Below are positions 8,434 to 17,692 of a DNA stretch of 64,000 nucleotides, piece by piece. The DNA comes from Paenibacillus turicensis (lineage in GTDB: Bacteria; Bacillota; Bacilli; Paenibacillales; Paenibacillaceae). The notes under the pieces were generated by a model. The model ran no database searches. It was not told the origin of the DNA and saw only the letters and a list, made by a program, of their open reading frames with translations. The stretch is taken from assembly GCF_017873435.1 (NCBI RefSeq), contig NZ_JAGGKG010000010.1, forward strand, positions 62,001-126,000, given 5' to 3'. How positions within the stretch are numbered: the stretch's first letter is position 1; each line of letters starts with the position of its first letter. Position numbers and translations under genes: made by a program.

Positions 8434-9222
8434 TTATTGGATTTTTTGTTCATCCTCTAACCATTGCTGACGATATTGGCTTGGACTTACCTGCTCTAGC
8501 ATCCGAAATACTTTTACAAAATACTTCGCCGTTTGATAACCTACACGCTCTGCTACCTCAGAGATCGACAAATGAGTTGTCGTTAATAGTCTTTTTGCTT
8601 TTTGAATGCGATGTCTTGTCACATAATCACTAAATGTAATTCCGGTTTGTTCCTTAAATAAAACACTAAAATAGCTAGCATTCATATGTAAATGATCTGC
8701 AATTTGTTTCATTGAAATTTGCTCCTGCAAATGCTTATCGATATAATCCAGAGCCTTTTGAACGTGAGAATTGTAAGTTTTGTCCTGATGAATCACTTCA
8801 AGCAATTTAGGATCAACCAGTCTTTTCATCCGATCGACCTGCTCATTCCATTCTTCCTTTTTTAATGCCCCCTCGACCGCTTGCACTAGCTTTCCTTTAT
8901 CGATCGGCTTCAGTAAGTAATCTACCACCCCATTTTTTAAGGCACGACGTGCATACTCAAAATCAGAATAACCTGACAAAATAATGACAACCGGCGTATA
9001 GGAAAGCCGTTTTAACTGTTCAACGAGATCAAGCCCACTCATTTCAGGCATTTTAATGTCTGTAATTAACAGTTGTGCTTCATGCTCCTTCAGCCATGCC
9101 ATGGCTTCCATACCACTTGCAGCGGTGACGATCTCATATCGTCCTGAAGCCCACATCTTTAGCGTTTTCGCAATCCCTTCCCGTGTTCTAGGCTCATCAT
9201 CCACAATCAAAATTTGTTTCAT
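8434..9222 (-). CDS. Response regulator with AraC-type output (YesN-like)
   Basis: About 262 residues from the ATG with AAAGGGGAT 8 bases upstream. A receiver domain (ILIVDDEPRTREG; phospho-acceptor in LLITDIKMPEMSG) is followed by a short linker and a C-terminal AraC double helix-turn-helix (ISMKQIADHLHMNASYFSVL; EVAERVGYQTAKYFVKVF). It pairs with the upstream sensor and should activate the downstream sugar importer, the usual role of YesN-type regulators in Paenibacillus and Bacillus. Confidence 0.92.
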   Translation of the reverse strand: MKQILIVDDEPRTREGIAKTLKMWASGRYEIVTAASGMEAMAWLKEHEAQLLITDIKMPEMSGLDLVEQLKRLSYTPVVIILSGYSDFEYARRALKNGVVDYLLKPIDKGKLVQAVEGALKKEEWNEQVDRMKRLVDPKLLEVIHQDKTYNSHVQKALDYIDKHLQEQISMKQIADHLHMNASYFSVLFKEQTGITFSDYVTRHRIQKAKRLLTTTHLSISEVAERVGYQTAKYFVKVFRMLEQVSPSQYRQQWLEDEQKIQ

Positions 9223-9252
9223 GGTTCGATCCCCTTTCGGCATAAGGTGACA

Positions 9253-10992
9253 TCATGTCATCGGTATTTCAAATGAAATCGTAGTTCCTTGTTCTTCCTC
9301 ACTATGAATAATTAAGCCTTCTGTTTTGTCCCCGTAATAAAGTCGCAACCTACGCTCTACATTAACGATGCCAACCCCATTTCCTTTAGGTGAGCTGACA
9401 TAACCTTCTCGTAGTGCAAATCGAATAGAATCTAGCATTGCTGAGGACATCCCTGGTCCATTATCTGAAATCGTGATTAGAATATAGCCTTGACGCAAAG
9501 AGGGCTGGACACCCACCTGAACCATCCCTTGCTCATATCGCTGCTCCACTCCATATAAAATCGCATTTTCAACTAACGGCTGCACAAGCAGCTTAGGAAG
9601 TGGAACATGTCGGTACTCCTCATCCATATTAATGGTCCACGATAACCGATCTAGCATTCGCATTTTCATAATTTTCAAATATCTTGCAGCATGGTCAAGC
9701 TCCTCACCAATCGTAACCCAGACGTCATCCTCTGTTTTATTGATGACATAACGAAATAAATCAGACATGGCAATGACGATTTGCGCTAATTCCTCTTCTC
9801 CCTTTTCGTCTAATGCCCAATAAAACGCTTCCAGTGTATTAAACAAAAAATGAGGGTTTATCTGAGCCTGTAGCGCCTTTAGCTCTGTCCGACTTTGAAT
9901 AATTTCCTTCTGATATACGACCTCGATTAACTCATTCAAATGGTCAACTAGCTGATTGTACGTATAATTTAGTTCCTGTAACTCGACGGTTGTAGGTGAG
10001 CTATCATTGTATTTTAAATTGCCAAATCTAGCGCCACGCATCGCCTTAATCAAATTCAGGATGGGTCTAGTAATCATCGTGGATAAAGCAAAGCTCAAAA
10101 CAAGAAATAAGATTCCACCTGCTAACCCTGATACAATAATTCCGGTTCGCAACACAGAAATCCCTTCTGTTGTATAGCTTACAGGCGTTAAAATAACGAG
10201 TGGCCACCCTGTCTCTACTGATTGCCTTTTTATTAAAATAAATTGCTCCCCAGCAATCTCGATGTTATCTCCATTGTGCTGGAACATTTGATCAGACTTC
10301 ATACCGTGATCAAGTGTAGAAAATATCGTACCTCCAGCCTTATCAAACAATCCCATTTTTTCCTGCGTATTCATTCCAGAAGTCGTGGTGCGATCCGATA
10401 ATGCAAAGTAACTTTTCTCTATTCTTATAAAGACGTAACCCCCATGGGTAAATGAATCATCCATGAGCCTGACCTGTCGCATCGCAATGACTGTATTGGA
10501 ATCCAGTGGATCAAGACCAAGCCACACCAGCTTGCCTTGCGCTTGATTGGCTTCCTGTATCCATTTGTCAAATACCCGGTTCGTTAAATCAATGTCTAAT
10601 AACGGCACTAGACTTCGATGGTCTGTTGTATATAATTCCATCGAACGTATACCTGTCGCATATGCCTCATACTTGCGAACCTCCTGTTGGAGCTTCTGTC
10701 GCATATTAAAGCTAATTCTCTCTCCCTTCACTTCCTTTGCAAGTAAAGACTGAATCGCCGCATCTGTGGCAACTTGGCTCGTGAGCATGTCGATTTGCTT
10801 AAGCAAAGCACTTAACTGCCCTGAAGCCTGCACGGCAGTCTGCTGAATATGCTTTTCAACATTATTTTGTAGTAGAATCGAAACACGATCGAACATAAAG
10901 ATGCCTACAAGTATAAGAATGATACACATGACGAGCACAAAACCTAAAAAGATTTGATTCCTCAGCGTATTCCATTTTCCAAGTTGCACCAA
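9253..10992 (-). CDS. Sensor histidine kinase (YesM-like)
   Basis: A 579-residue protein: an N-terminal membrane helix, an extracellular sensor region of roughly 230 residues, a second helix (about 280-305), a HAMP linker, a His_kinase domain (LKALQAQINPHFLFNTLEAFYWAL, with the phospho-histidine in INPHFLFN) and an ATP-binding domain (NAILYG, SDNGPGMSS, GNGVGIVNVERRLRLYYG). The start is TTG at 10992, preceded by GAGGAGG at 9 bases. It is the first gene of the five-gene sugar locus and probably senses extracellular saccharide. Confidence 0.92.
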   Translation of the reverse strand: MVQLGKWNTLRNQIFLGFVLVMCIILILVGIFMFDRVSILLQNNVEKHIQQTAVQASGQLSALLKQIDMLTSQVATDAAIQSLLAKEVKGERISFNMRQKLQQEVRKYEAYATGIRSMELYTTDHRSLVPLLDIDLTNRVFDKWIQEANQAQGKLVWLGLDPLDSNTVIAMRQVRLMDDSFTHGGYVFIRIEKSYFALSDRTTTSGMNTQEKMGLFDKAGGTIFSTLDHGMKSDQMFQHNGDNIEIAGEQFILIKRQSVETGWPLVILTPVSYTTEGISVLRTGIIVSGLAGGILFLVLSFALSTMITRPILNLIKAMRGARFGNLKYNDSSPTTVELQELNYTYNQLVDHLNELIEVVYQKEIIQSRTELKALQAQINPHFLFNTLEAFYWALDEKGEEELAQIVIAMSDLFRYVINKTEDDVWVTIGEELDHAARYLKIMKMRMLDRLSWTINMDEEYRHVPLPKLLVQPLVENAILYGVEQRYEQGMVQVGVQPSLRQGYILITISDNGPGMSSAMLDSIRFALREGYVSSPKGNGVGIVNVERRLRLYYGDKTEGLIIHSEEEQGTTISFEIPMT

Positions 10993-11236
10993 TTGCTATT
11001 GCCTCCTCAAATTCCCAACATGGATTGTCCATAGGTTCTCCATAGCTAATCATAACAAGAGAGGATGATTTTTGGCTATATGTAAATTTTTATAATAAAA
11101 AGTGTGGTATATCCATGTAATTTGTTGAAATTAGCTCTCGTATGACGAAGATGATAGAATAAAATAATAGCTTTAATGACATAAAAGCTTCAATAATCTA
11201 ACTTAATAGATTAATAAATTGACTTTAGGAGGTTTC

Positions 11237-12844
11237 ATGAGAAATTTAGAATTAATTGCTTGGATACTTAACAGTGTCATGTTAATTGTAGGTCTGTTAG
11301 GCATGTTACGAAAAAATGTACTCGTACAAATCATTGCTTTTGGTATCACCCTCTTAATGAATGGGATCCAAATTTACGTGGAAGGTTATCGGTGGCAGCT
11401 CATCCCTATATATGGAATGACCCTATTGGTAGGTGTGTTCACGCTATATTCCTACTATAAACAGAAAACAACAACCACTAAGCCACGAGCTAGAAAAGCG
11501 ATAATTAAATATAGCTTTAGTTCGTTATTTTTTATTTTGTACATAAGTATTTCAGGCGCATTGCCTTCGGTGCTTCCGGTATTTTCATTTCAGACACCAA
11601 CAGGCTCTTATGAGGTTGGAACAGCTTCCTTTATGCTTGAGGATCGGGATAGAGTGGATACGAATAGATCAAATGCAACGGATACAGCAGATGCAACGAA
11701 TGCAACGGATTTGAAAGATTCAACGAATCTAACTCATTCAACTGACTATCGTAAACTGATGATTCAGATCTGGTATCCTGCTGAGATAGATTCAAACGCA
11801 CAACGCGCGCCATATGTGGAGCATATCTCTCCATTACTAGAAGGCGTCGGAGATGCGATTTCTATTCCTCCATTTTTATTGTCACACTTACAATATGTAC
11901 AAAGCAACGCTTACAAGGATGCTAAGATAGCTAAAGCTCAAGCCAAATACCCTGTTCTCCTTTTTTCACATGGCTTAACAGGGTTCCGCAATCAAAATAC
12001 TTTTCAGGTTGAAGAGCTTGCTAGTCATGGTTATATCGTAGTGAGCATTGACCATCCCTATGATGCGGCAGCAGTCGTTTATCCTGACCAATCAGTCATT
12101 TCCCTAAAGCTAGAAAGCTTATCTGGGTTTGATAGTTATGTGGACAAAAGCAAGGTTTGGTTGGAGGACAGTCAATTTGTGTTAGATTCGCTTACGGCTT
12201 TATCTGAAACATCTAATTCACCTAATTTATCTGATCAATCTAAGAATGCTGGTTCAGATCAAGCAGTTAATGGTACTGAATCAAATGAACTTAAACAGCT
12301 TACAGCACACATGGATCTAAGCCAAATTGGCGCATTGGGTCATTCTTTTGGAGGGGCAACCGCCGTACAACTGCTGATGACAGAACCTCGAATCAAGGCA
12401 GCGGTGAACATGGATGGTGTTTTATATGGTCAACCTGTACCTGAGCAAGGGCTTTCTAAACCTTATCTGCAAATGAATGCAGAGCAAAGCATCGATGATG
12501 AGTGGTTTACACAATCCTTAGATCAAGCCGTTAAAACGACAGGGCGCTCAAAAGAAAGCTATGAGCAGTTTTGGGCAGAATCCAAAGACAGACGGAAAAA
12601 GGCAACATCAGGTGCAGATGCCTATTCCATCATGATCAATCATGCTAATCATATGAGCTTTACAGATTTCTATTTATATTCACCACTTCTTCATCCTAAG
12701 GAAGCACCACCAAAACCTGTGCATCAGAGCATCAATCAACTGTCACTTGCCTTCTTTGATCGTTATCTAAAAGGGGACACCAGCATCGATATTACTACGG
12801 TTGCCAAGAAGTTAAGTCCTGTGACATTGCAAAGTGCTAAATAA
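11237..12844 (+). CDS. Membrane-anchored alpha/beta hydrolase, PAF-acetylhydrolase-like
   Basis: A 535-residue protein. The ATG at 11237 has AGGAGG 6 bases upstream; a TTG further up is less likely. The N-terminal 115 residues hold about four membrane helices. An alpha/beta-hydrolase domain of the platelet-activating-factor acetylhydrolase isoform II type follows, with PVLLFSHGLTGFRNQ and the nucleophile elbow GHSFGG (Ser370); a late histidine (NHANHMSF) may complete the triad. It is probably an esterase or lipase acting at the cell surface. Two low-complexity insertions, rich in Asn/Ala/Thr/Asp and in Ser/Asn, sit in loops of the catalytic domain and come from degenerate short tandem repeats in the DNA. 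Confidence 0.82.
   Translation: MRNLELIAWILNSVMLIVGLLGMLRKNVLVQIIAFGITLLMNGIQIYVEGYRWQLIPIYGMTLLVGVFTLYSYYKQKTTTTKPRARKAIIKYSFSSLFFILYISISGALPSVLPVFSFQTPTGSYEVGTASFMLEDRDRVDTNRSNATDTADATNATDLKDSTNLTHSTDYRKLMIQIWYPAEIDSNAQRAPYVEHISPLLEGVGDAISIPPFLLSHLQYVQSNAYKDAKIAKAQAKYPVLLFSHGLTGFRNQNTFQVEELASHGYIVVSIDHPYDAAAVVYPDQSVISLKLESLSGFDSYVDKSKVWLEDSQFVLDSLTALSETSNSPNLSDQSKNAGSDQAVNGTESNELKQLTAHMDLSQIGALGHSFGGATAVQLLMTEPRIKAAVNMDGVLYGQPVPEQGLSKPYLQMNAEQSIDDEWFTQSLDQAVKTTGRSKESYEQFWAESKDRRKKATSGADAYSIMINHANHMSFTDFYLYSPLLHPKEAPPKPVHQSINQLSLAFFDRYLKGDTSIDITTVAKKLSPVTLQSAK
11645..11749 (+). repeat. Degenerate short tandem repeats in the esterase gene
   Basis: The DNA repeats units close to GCAACGAAT/GCAACGGAT and related sextets, encoding an Asn/Ala/Thr/Asp-rich stretch within the hydrolase. 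A second Ser/Asn-rich stretch of the same kind occurs at about 12200-12300. Confidence 0.6.
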
Positions 12845-12867
12845 TGAGTTTTGAATAAGCTTTATTA

Positions 12868-12914
12868 ACTAGGGTGGTAATTACATTAGTAATTACTGCC
12901 CTAGTCCTTTTTTT
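12868..12914. terminator. Bidirectional terminator between convergent genes
   Basis: Nested arms ACTAGGG/CCCTAGT (12868-12874, 12899-12905) and GTAATTAC/GTAATTAC (12877-12884, 12889-12896), followed on the plus strand by CCTTTTTTT. The stop codon of the minus-strand kinase gene lies inside the hairpin. Confidence 0.8.
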
Positions 12915-13732
12915 ATAAGTAATACTAACGTTTCTTTTTCTGAGTCAGGTATCCCTTCTACTAATCGTCCCGCCGCAACAGGAACTAACCAGCGTTCGAT
13001 CTCTGTCTTTGTACGTCCAGATAATCTTATATACTCTTTCTCGTAAGCTTGTCTTAGCTTTCTACCAGCAAACGACGATACTATCGCAACGAATTTAGAT
13101 TTTTGAGTTGGCGTTGTCCCATATTGTAACATCAGTATAGTGCGTGCAACATCCGCAAGGGGTGAACCTACGCCACATGTAGTCCAGTCAATTATATAAG
13201 GCTTCTCCTCTTGACCTATTAATATATTGTCAGGATGAAAATCTAAATGACACAATGACGTCTCCGCTGGCAACTTGTTAAGCTGCTGTAAAACCTGTTC
13301 TTTTTCTGCTTCCTCCAGCAGGTCTGTGTGATTAATTCTTGAAGTTAATGCTTCCTTAACTCCACTTATGTATGAAGGAATTTCAGAAACAGCTGTCGCA
13401 TGTAGCTTATATTGAAGTTGTGCCATCCATTTAGCATATTTACTTAGTCGCCAAGGCTGTGCCCCAATCAGCTTAACCAGTGTCACACCAGGTAGAACCT
13501 GCTCATATACAATCCCTAATCTTCCATTATGATTAATAATTTCATATGGCTTAGCAGTTTGAACACCACTATCATATATCAACGAGCTAATGTTAAACTC
13601 ATGCTGAACCACATCTTCTTGAACCCAATCATAAAATAACTTAACTACCTTTCCCTCTCCATACGTAAATACCTCTGCGGTTCGTCCAACGCCAACCTTT
13701 TGCTGAGACTCTAAGCCGATGGCCATATCCAT
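12893..13732 (-). CDS. Aminoglycoside-phosphotransferase-fold kinase
   Basis: A 279-residue protein from the ATG at 13732 (MDMAIGLESQ, with AGAGGTG upstream). It has the APH/choline-kinase fold: a glycine-rich N lobe (VGRTAEVFTYGEGKVVKLFY), the catalytic loop CHLDFHPDNIL with Asp and Asn, and the metal-binding IIDWTTCGVGSPLADVAR. Family members phosphorylate small molecules such as aminoglycosides, choline or sugars; the substrate here is not evident. It is one of four unrelated-looking APH-fold kinases in this window. Confidence 0.85.
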   Translation of the reverse strand: MDMAIGLESQQKVGVGRTAEVFTYGEGKVVKLFYDWVQEDVVQHEFNISSLIYDSGVQTAKPYEIINHNGRLGIVYEQVLPGVTLVKLIGAQPWRLSKYAKWMAQLQYKLHATAVSEIPSYISGVKEALTSRINHTDLLEEAEKEQVLQQLNKLPAETSLCHLDFHPDNILIGQEEKPYIIDWTTCGVGSPLADVARTILMLQYGTTPTQKSKFVAIVSSFAGRKLRQAYEKEYIRLSGRTKTEIERWLVPVAAGRLVEGIPDSEKETLVLLIKKGLGQ

Positions 13733-13941
13733 GTATTCACACCTCTTCGTATGTGTTCGCCAAAAAAGAATTAAATAATATTGCATTAAATGACTTTGTT
13801 GATTCTTATAAAAAATATCGAGACTAAATATAACTTGCGCTGTAGTGACAGTTACTACTACTCTATTACATAGATTGTATTCCTAAATGACGACCTGAGT
13901 CTATACGGCTAGGGACTGAGAATATAATTAAATTAATTAGC

Positions 13942-14466
13942 TTAATTGGAGTCTACAAACAAAATTAATTCATCATTCATTTTTTCATAAGCCTTAATAT
14001 CATAATCAAACTTTAAACTATGCTCAATGTGAACATTATGTAAGTCCTCAAGTAAACTAAGAAGTTGCTGAGTTGCTTTAGTGATGACTTCCCATGTGAA
14101 ATTAAACTTAGTAGGTTGTTCCTGGTGTTGAAGCTCCTTAAATGGAGTCCTTTCCGTTTTCCATGTAATCCCCTCTGAGGTATGAGCAACATTTACGAAA
14201 TATCCCCCACATCCAAAAATTCCACATGTACAGGTAAACATCGGAAAATCTCCAACATGTAACAATGACTCAAAAAACTGGTCTATCACAAAAACTTCAT
14301 CTTCATCACACTTCTCATCATTAACAATCACAATAAAAATCCAATCAATGATTGGAACAATTTCACCATGATGTCTAGTTATATTTTTATATCGATGAGA
14401 AATATTAATCTTTAGATCAAAACTTAATATGTCAGATGGTGCTAGCTGATTATCTAAAGGTATCAT
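13942..14466 (-). CDS. Hypothetical protein with a CxCG-x3-CGG motif
   Basis: A 174-residue soluble protein not recognised. The start at 14466 is chosen because AAGGGAG lies 6 bases upstream. Its most distinctive feature is TCTCGIFGCGGYFVNV at mid-protein, where three cysteines close together could bind a metal or simply form a tight turn. The rest is mixed beta and helix with a Lys/Glu-rich end. It has no signal peptide or membrane helix. It is flanked by a kinase gene and a broken isochorismatase gene. Confidence 0.6.
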   Translation of the reverse strand: MIPLDNQLAPSDILSFDLKINISHRYKNITRHHGEIVPIIDWIFIVIVNDEKCDEDEVFVIDQFFESLLHVGDFPMFTCTCGIFGCGGYFVNVAHTSEGITWKTERTPFKELQHQEQPTKFNFTWEVITKATQQLLSLLEDLHNVHIEHSLKFDYDIKAYEKMNDELILFVDSN

Positions 14467-14510
14467 GTTAACTCCCTTCCCCAAACTATTTTCAAACCAT
14501 ACTTTTAAAT

Positions 14511-14968
14511 CTACAACGACTCAAACTCCGTTCCACCCGCATGATTAGCCTGATCAATTGACAAATATAAATTACACAAATACTCCACCGCAGGATACGA
14601 AATTAAATTCCGATCTCGATACGTCGCAGTAATGACATCTGGATATTGACTTAAAACTCCGTTTTGTAATAACACTGTATTAAACCCACGCTCGATTGCA
14701 CCGTTATATGTAAACAGTACACAATCCTCTGCCGCAAAGCCAGCAACGATAACAAGCTCCACCTGATGATCTAGCAATGTTTGCTCTAGCTCTGTTTGCC
14801 AAAACGCATTGGAGTGTTTTTTGCTAATTAAAATGTCCTTAGACAACGAGGTGCTCTCTAGCACGCAATAACGCAGACACATGATTGATATACTGACAAG
14901 CTTGCTCTACTATTTTCCGCTACCTGCAAGGTCATTTGCTTTGAGCTTATCCAATTAGGGAGATACTG
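14511..14968 (-). pseudogene. Broken isochorismatase-family cysteine hydrolase gene
   Basis: The largest open piece (14511-14882) encodes the C-terminal half, with KKHSNAFWQTELEQTLL and the catalytic-cysteine motif AAEDCVLFT. Upstream, two other frames carry earlier family segments: KIVEQACQYINHVSALLRA just before it, and LPNWISSKQMTLQVAEN further up. The N-terminal catalytic aspartate region (VIDMQ type) and about 35 residues between the VSALLRA and SKKHSNAF segments are missing. At least two frame changes and an internal deletion are therefore needed to explain the sequence. I infer a decayed gene; the remaining ORF is unlikely to be active. Confidence 0.75.
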
Positions 14969-15121
14969 TCAATTAATTGTATTTTGCTATAAAACTTAAA
15001 ATTTAAAATAAATAATGAACTTCACTCTGATTTTGATCTCTATCACAATTTTCGGTAGTACCCTACTCTATAATTTAGATCAGGATAGGTTATGAAATAG
15101 ACATAATTGGAGGAAAACAAC

Positions 15122-15571
15122 ATGAAAAATTTTGAATATGAAGATATGAAATCGATCGATCGTTCCATTTTAGGAGATTCTGTTCCACTTGAGCTATTCC
15201 GAGCTGTACGCTTAATTGGTATGTACCAAGGGCTACCTATGGGTGGGAGAGGCACAACATTAACCGTTGGACGTAAAATTGGTGAAAGCTTACCTGTGAA
15301 AACAGTAGATGAGTTACTTAACCTGTTCAAGGACTTAAAAATAGGCATCCCATCCATTACCCAATCCAACGAACGAGGCATGACGATAGTCGTAGACGAT
15401 TGCTTCTGTAAAGGGCTACCTGTTGACGATGAAAAGATGGTATGTGACCTAGAGGGCGCAATTATGGAGGGGGCACTCCGCAAAATTTTAAATCGTAATG
15501 TGGCTGTTCGTGAAGTGAAATGTAATGTGCATGGTGACGACAATTGTGAATATGAAATTAGACTGAAATGA
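15122..15571 (+). CDS. Small V4R-domain-like protein
   Basis: A 149-residue protein from an ATG with TTGGAGG 8 bases upstream. The fold resembles the V4R (4-vinyl reductase) domain: a helical N-terminal dimerisation part (LELFRAVRLIGMYQGLPMGG), then a beta core ending in VREVKCNVHGDDNCEYEI, where the C-x3-GD-x2-C pattern is the usual V4R signature. V4R domains bind small ligands or metals in sensory and cofactor-related proteins. No partner domain is attached, and the ligand is unknown. Confidence 0.7.
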   Translation: MKNFEYEDMKSIDRSILGDSVPLELFRAVRLIGMYQGLPMGGRGTTLTVGRKIGESLPVKTVDELLNLFKDLKIGIPSITQSNERGMTIVVDDCFCKGLPVDDEKMVCDLEGAIMEGALRKILNRNVAVREVKCNVHGDDNCEYEIRLK

Positions 15572-15621
15572 TTGTACAATGGAAAACTTTATGCAGTGAC
15601 TCGAAATATGAGCCATGTTAT

Positions 15622-15679
15622 CATGAAAAAACCTCAGGAAAGACGGCACACCATTTGATGTATGCTGCCTCTTTTCATG
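15622..15679. repeat. Inverted repeat upstream of the riboswitch
   Basis: CATGAAAA (15622-15629) pairs with TTTTCATG (15672-15679), with inner GGCA/TGCC pairing. It may end the V4R transcript, although no clear T-run follows. Confidence 0.4.
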
Positions 15680-15689
15680 TGGTTAAATA

Positions 15690-15800
15690 AGGCCGAAGTT
15701 TCCATGAAACACGGGGAACCCAATGTTTTCGGGGTGAAGTCATAAATATGACCGGGTGATTGCTCTTTGACCCGAACCCGTCAGCTAACCTCGCAGGCCA
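15690..15800 (+). ncRNA. ydaO/yuaA riboswitch (cyclic di-AMP sensing)
   Basis: The leader contains the conserved ydaO-yuaA segments in order: CACGGGGAACCCAAT, CGGGGTGAA, a variable stem (GACCGGGTGATTGCTC) and GACCCGAACCCGTCAGCTAACC. GGCC at 15691 and GGCC near 15796 can close the outer stem. Riboswitches of this class bind c-di-AMP and usually turn off cell-wall or osmotic genes. It lies directly before the CAP-domain protein gene, a classic target type. Confidence 0.92.
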
Positions 15801-15821
15801 AAATAAGGAGAGGATCATTTT

Positions 15822-16526
15822 ATGCGTTTTAAGAAATCTGTATTAACTGGAGTCATTGCACTTAGTGTCATGGCAGGAGCAGGATCAGCTTATGCTGCAC
15901 CTAGTACTGTGGAAGGTAATAATACAACGTTGACAGTATTCCAAAATTTCGGAATTTCCATGAATGATTTGTTCAAGAGCATTCAAGGTATGGAAACGAC
16001 AAACATGTCCTTTAATATTCCGAATACGAGTATCGACTACACAAATGGAGATAAATCGGATTCTAGTAGTGATCAAGGAACCAAGACACCGGTCACAAAC
16101 TCTGGGGGAAACACCGGTTCTTCAGACAATAGCCAAAATGCCAACAGCTCCTCAACGTCTACCTATGCTAGCCAAGTCGTGACGCTCGTTAACCAAGAAC
16201 GCACAAAGGCTGGACTTTCGGCGCTTACGAGTGACCCAGCGCTTGCGAGTATGGCTCTTGATAAAGCTAAAGATATGTACAACAACAATTACTTCGACCA
16301 TAACTCCCCGACATACGGTTCTCCGTTTGACATGATGAAAGCTTACGGCATTCGCTACACGTATGCAGGCGAAAATATTGCTAAAGGGCAACGAAATCCG
16401 CAGGAAGTGATGAAGGCCTGGATGAACAGCACAGGACACCGTCAAAATATTTTGAGCCCCAACTTTACAAAAATCGGAGTTGCTTACTACAACGGCGAAT
16501 GGGTTCAAGAATTTATTGCAAACTAA
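15822..16526 (+). CDS. Secreted CAP/SCP-domain protein (YkwD-like)
   Basis: A 234-residue protein: Sec signal peptide (residues 1-25, ending AYA), a Ser/Asn/Thr-rich linker (about 70-115) and a C-terminal CAP domain (about 118-234) with VVTLVNQERTKAGLSAL, the metal-site histidine in FDHNSP, YAGENIAKG and WMNSTGHRQNILSPNFTKIGVAY. CAP proteins of bacilli are exported and associated with the cell wall or spore; the biochemical role is not settled. The ribosome site AAGGAGAGG is strong. A c-di-AMP riboswitch in the leader indicates control by c-di-AMP. Confidence 0.9.
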   Translation: MRFKKSVLTGVIALSVMAGAGSAYAAPSTVEGNNTTLTVFQNFGISMNDLFKSIQGMETTNMSFNIPNTSIDYTNGDKSDSSSDQGTKTPVTNSGGNTGSSDNSQNANSSSTSTYASQVVTLVNQERTKAGLSALTSDPALASMALDKAKDMYNNNYFDHNSPTYGSPFDMMKAYGIRYTYAGENIAKGQRNPQEVMKAWMNSTGHRQNILSPNFTKIGVAYYNGEWVQEFIAN

Positions 16527-16542
16527 AAATAATGACAAAAAG

Positions 16543-16570
16543 AACCGGAGGCGGCAGCCTTCGGTTTTTT
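16543..16570 (+). terminator. Terminator of the CAP-domain gene
   Basis: Hairpin AACCG-GA-GGC/GCC-TT-CGGTT followed by TTTT, 16 bases after the stop codon. Confidence 0.85.
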
Positions 16571-16719
16571 GCATGTGCTGCACCACTCATTACAATAATC
16601 CACCACCACGCTATGCTCCAAATCCATCATTGAATCGTGTTTTTACATCTACTTAGAACTTGAGGGAATGGTCCAGCATAAAATGCAATATCTTTACCCT
16701 CGAAGGGAAGTGTTTTTAA

Positions 16720-17634
16720 TTGGTAAAATACCTCATCATTAATGGAGATGATTTTGGTTTATCAGAGTCAGCAAATCGGGGCATCGTAAGTGCTCACCAA
16801 TACGGCTCATTATCTAGCACGTCTATGATGGTCAATATGCCATACTTTGAACAAGCCGTTACTTTAGCTCATCAAATGCCTACATTAGGCGTAGGGCTCC
16901 ATTTCAATCTTACCGAAGGAGCACCCATCACTACTTTTCCACAAGTGAATTCCCTCATTAATGATAAAGGCTTGTTCTCCGCCCAACAAAACCATTGGAC
17001 TGAAGCGGACATCAAACAGGAATTGCTAAGTCAATATAATAAGCTGCTATCTACTGGTATAGCTCCCACCCATATAGACACTCATCATCATATTCATATG
17101 ATTAGTCCTATGGTTCATCAAATTGTAACCTCATTCTGCCGAAATTTACACTTACCCTATCGCAAAAATCCGAATATCCTTGAACCCCTCGATCAACAAA
17201 GTGGGTTATGTACCAACCATCTAATTTTGGATACTTATGACTCACCTGAAAGAGCAACACGCCTAATCACGCATCTAAATGGGTTACCCGATGGTTGTAC
17301 TGAAATTATGTGTCATCCCAGACACCCTCAAATGATGATCAGGAATCTGACACATACTCCAAAAGAGCATTATGCTGGGTTCAATGAGCTGCGGGCGGTC
17401 ACGGATCAACGTATCCCGTATATATTAAGTCAACAGCAAATTCAATTAATTCATTATGGACAGTTGGCTCCTTTACATGATCCCACACAACCCATACAGT
17501 CTGAGGAAGCACCACAACCTCAATCTGTGACACCCAAAGCCCGAAATTTATCAACAAAAAGAAATAAAAAGCTTTTAAAAATGAAACTCAACCACGGTTA
17601 TAAAAATAAAAGAAAACGCCATGTGAGGTCTTAA
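16720..17634 (+). CDS. ChbG/YdjC-family carbohydrate deacetylase
   Basis: A 304-residue protein starting at TTG with GAAGGGAAG upstream. The N-terminal motif NGDDFGLS supplies the metal-binding aspartates, HIDTHHHIHM the histidines, and EIMCHPRHPQ a later conserved loop. YdjC/ChbG enzymes remove acetyl groups from diacetylchitobiose-type sugars in the cytoplasm. The C-terminal 40 or so residues are a Lys/Arg-rich tail not typical of the family. The gene stands alone between a CAP protein and tgl. Confidence 0.88.
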   Translation: MVKYLIINGDDFGLSESANRGIVSAHQYGSLSSTSMMVNMPYFEQAVTLAHQMPTLGVGLHFNLTEGAPITTFPQVNSLINDKGLFSAQQNHWTEADIKQELLSQYNKLLSTGIAPTHIDTHHHIHMISPMVHQIVTSFCRNLHLPYRKNPNILEPLDQQSGLCTNHLILDTYDSPERATRLITHLNGLPDGCTEIMCHPRHPQMMIRNLTHTPKEHYAGFNELRAVTDQRIPYILSQQQIQLIHYGQLAPLHDPTQPIQSEEAPQPQSVTPKARNLSTKRNKKLLKMKLNHGYKNKRKRHVRS

Positions 17635-17692
17635 ATGATCTCGAGTAGCTTGGTCACATATTTTCAGCGTACCACCATCTCTAGAAAGCTGC

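Noticed and set aside
8202-8633. Plus-strand ORF of 143 residues
   Set aside because: Antisense to the sugar-binding lipoprotein and response-regulator ends; no ribosome site or recognisable domain.
15043-15579. Minus-strand ORF of 178 residues
   Set aside because: Exact antisense of the V4R-domain gene, which has the better ribosome site and protein signature.
16152-16586. Minus-strand ORF of 144 residues
   Set aside because: Antisense to the CAP-domain gene; shadow frame.
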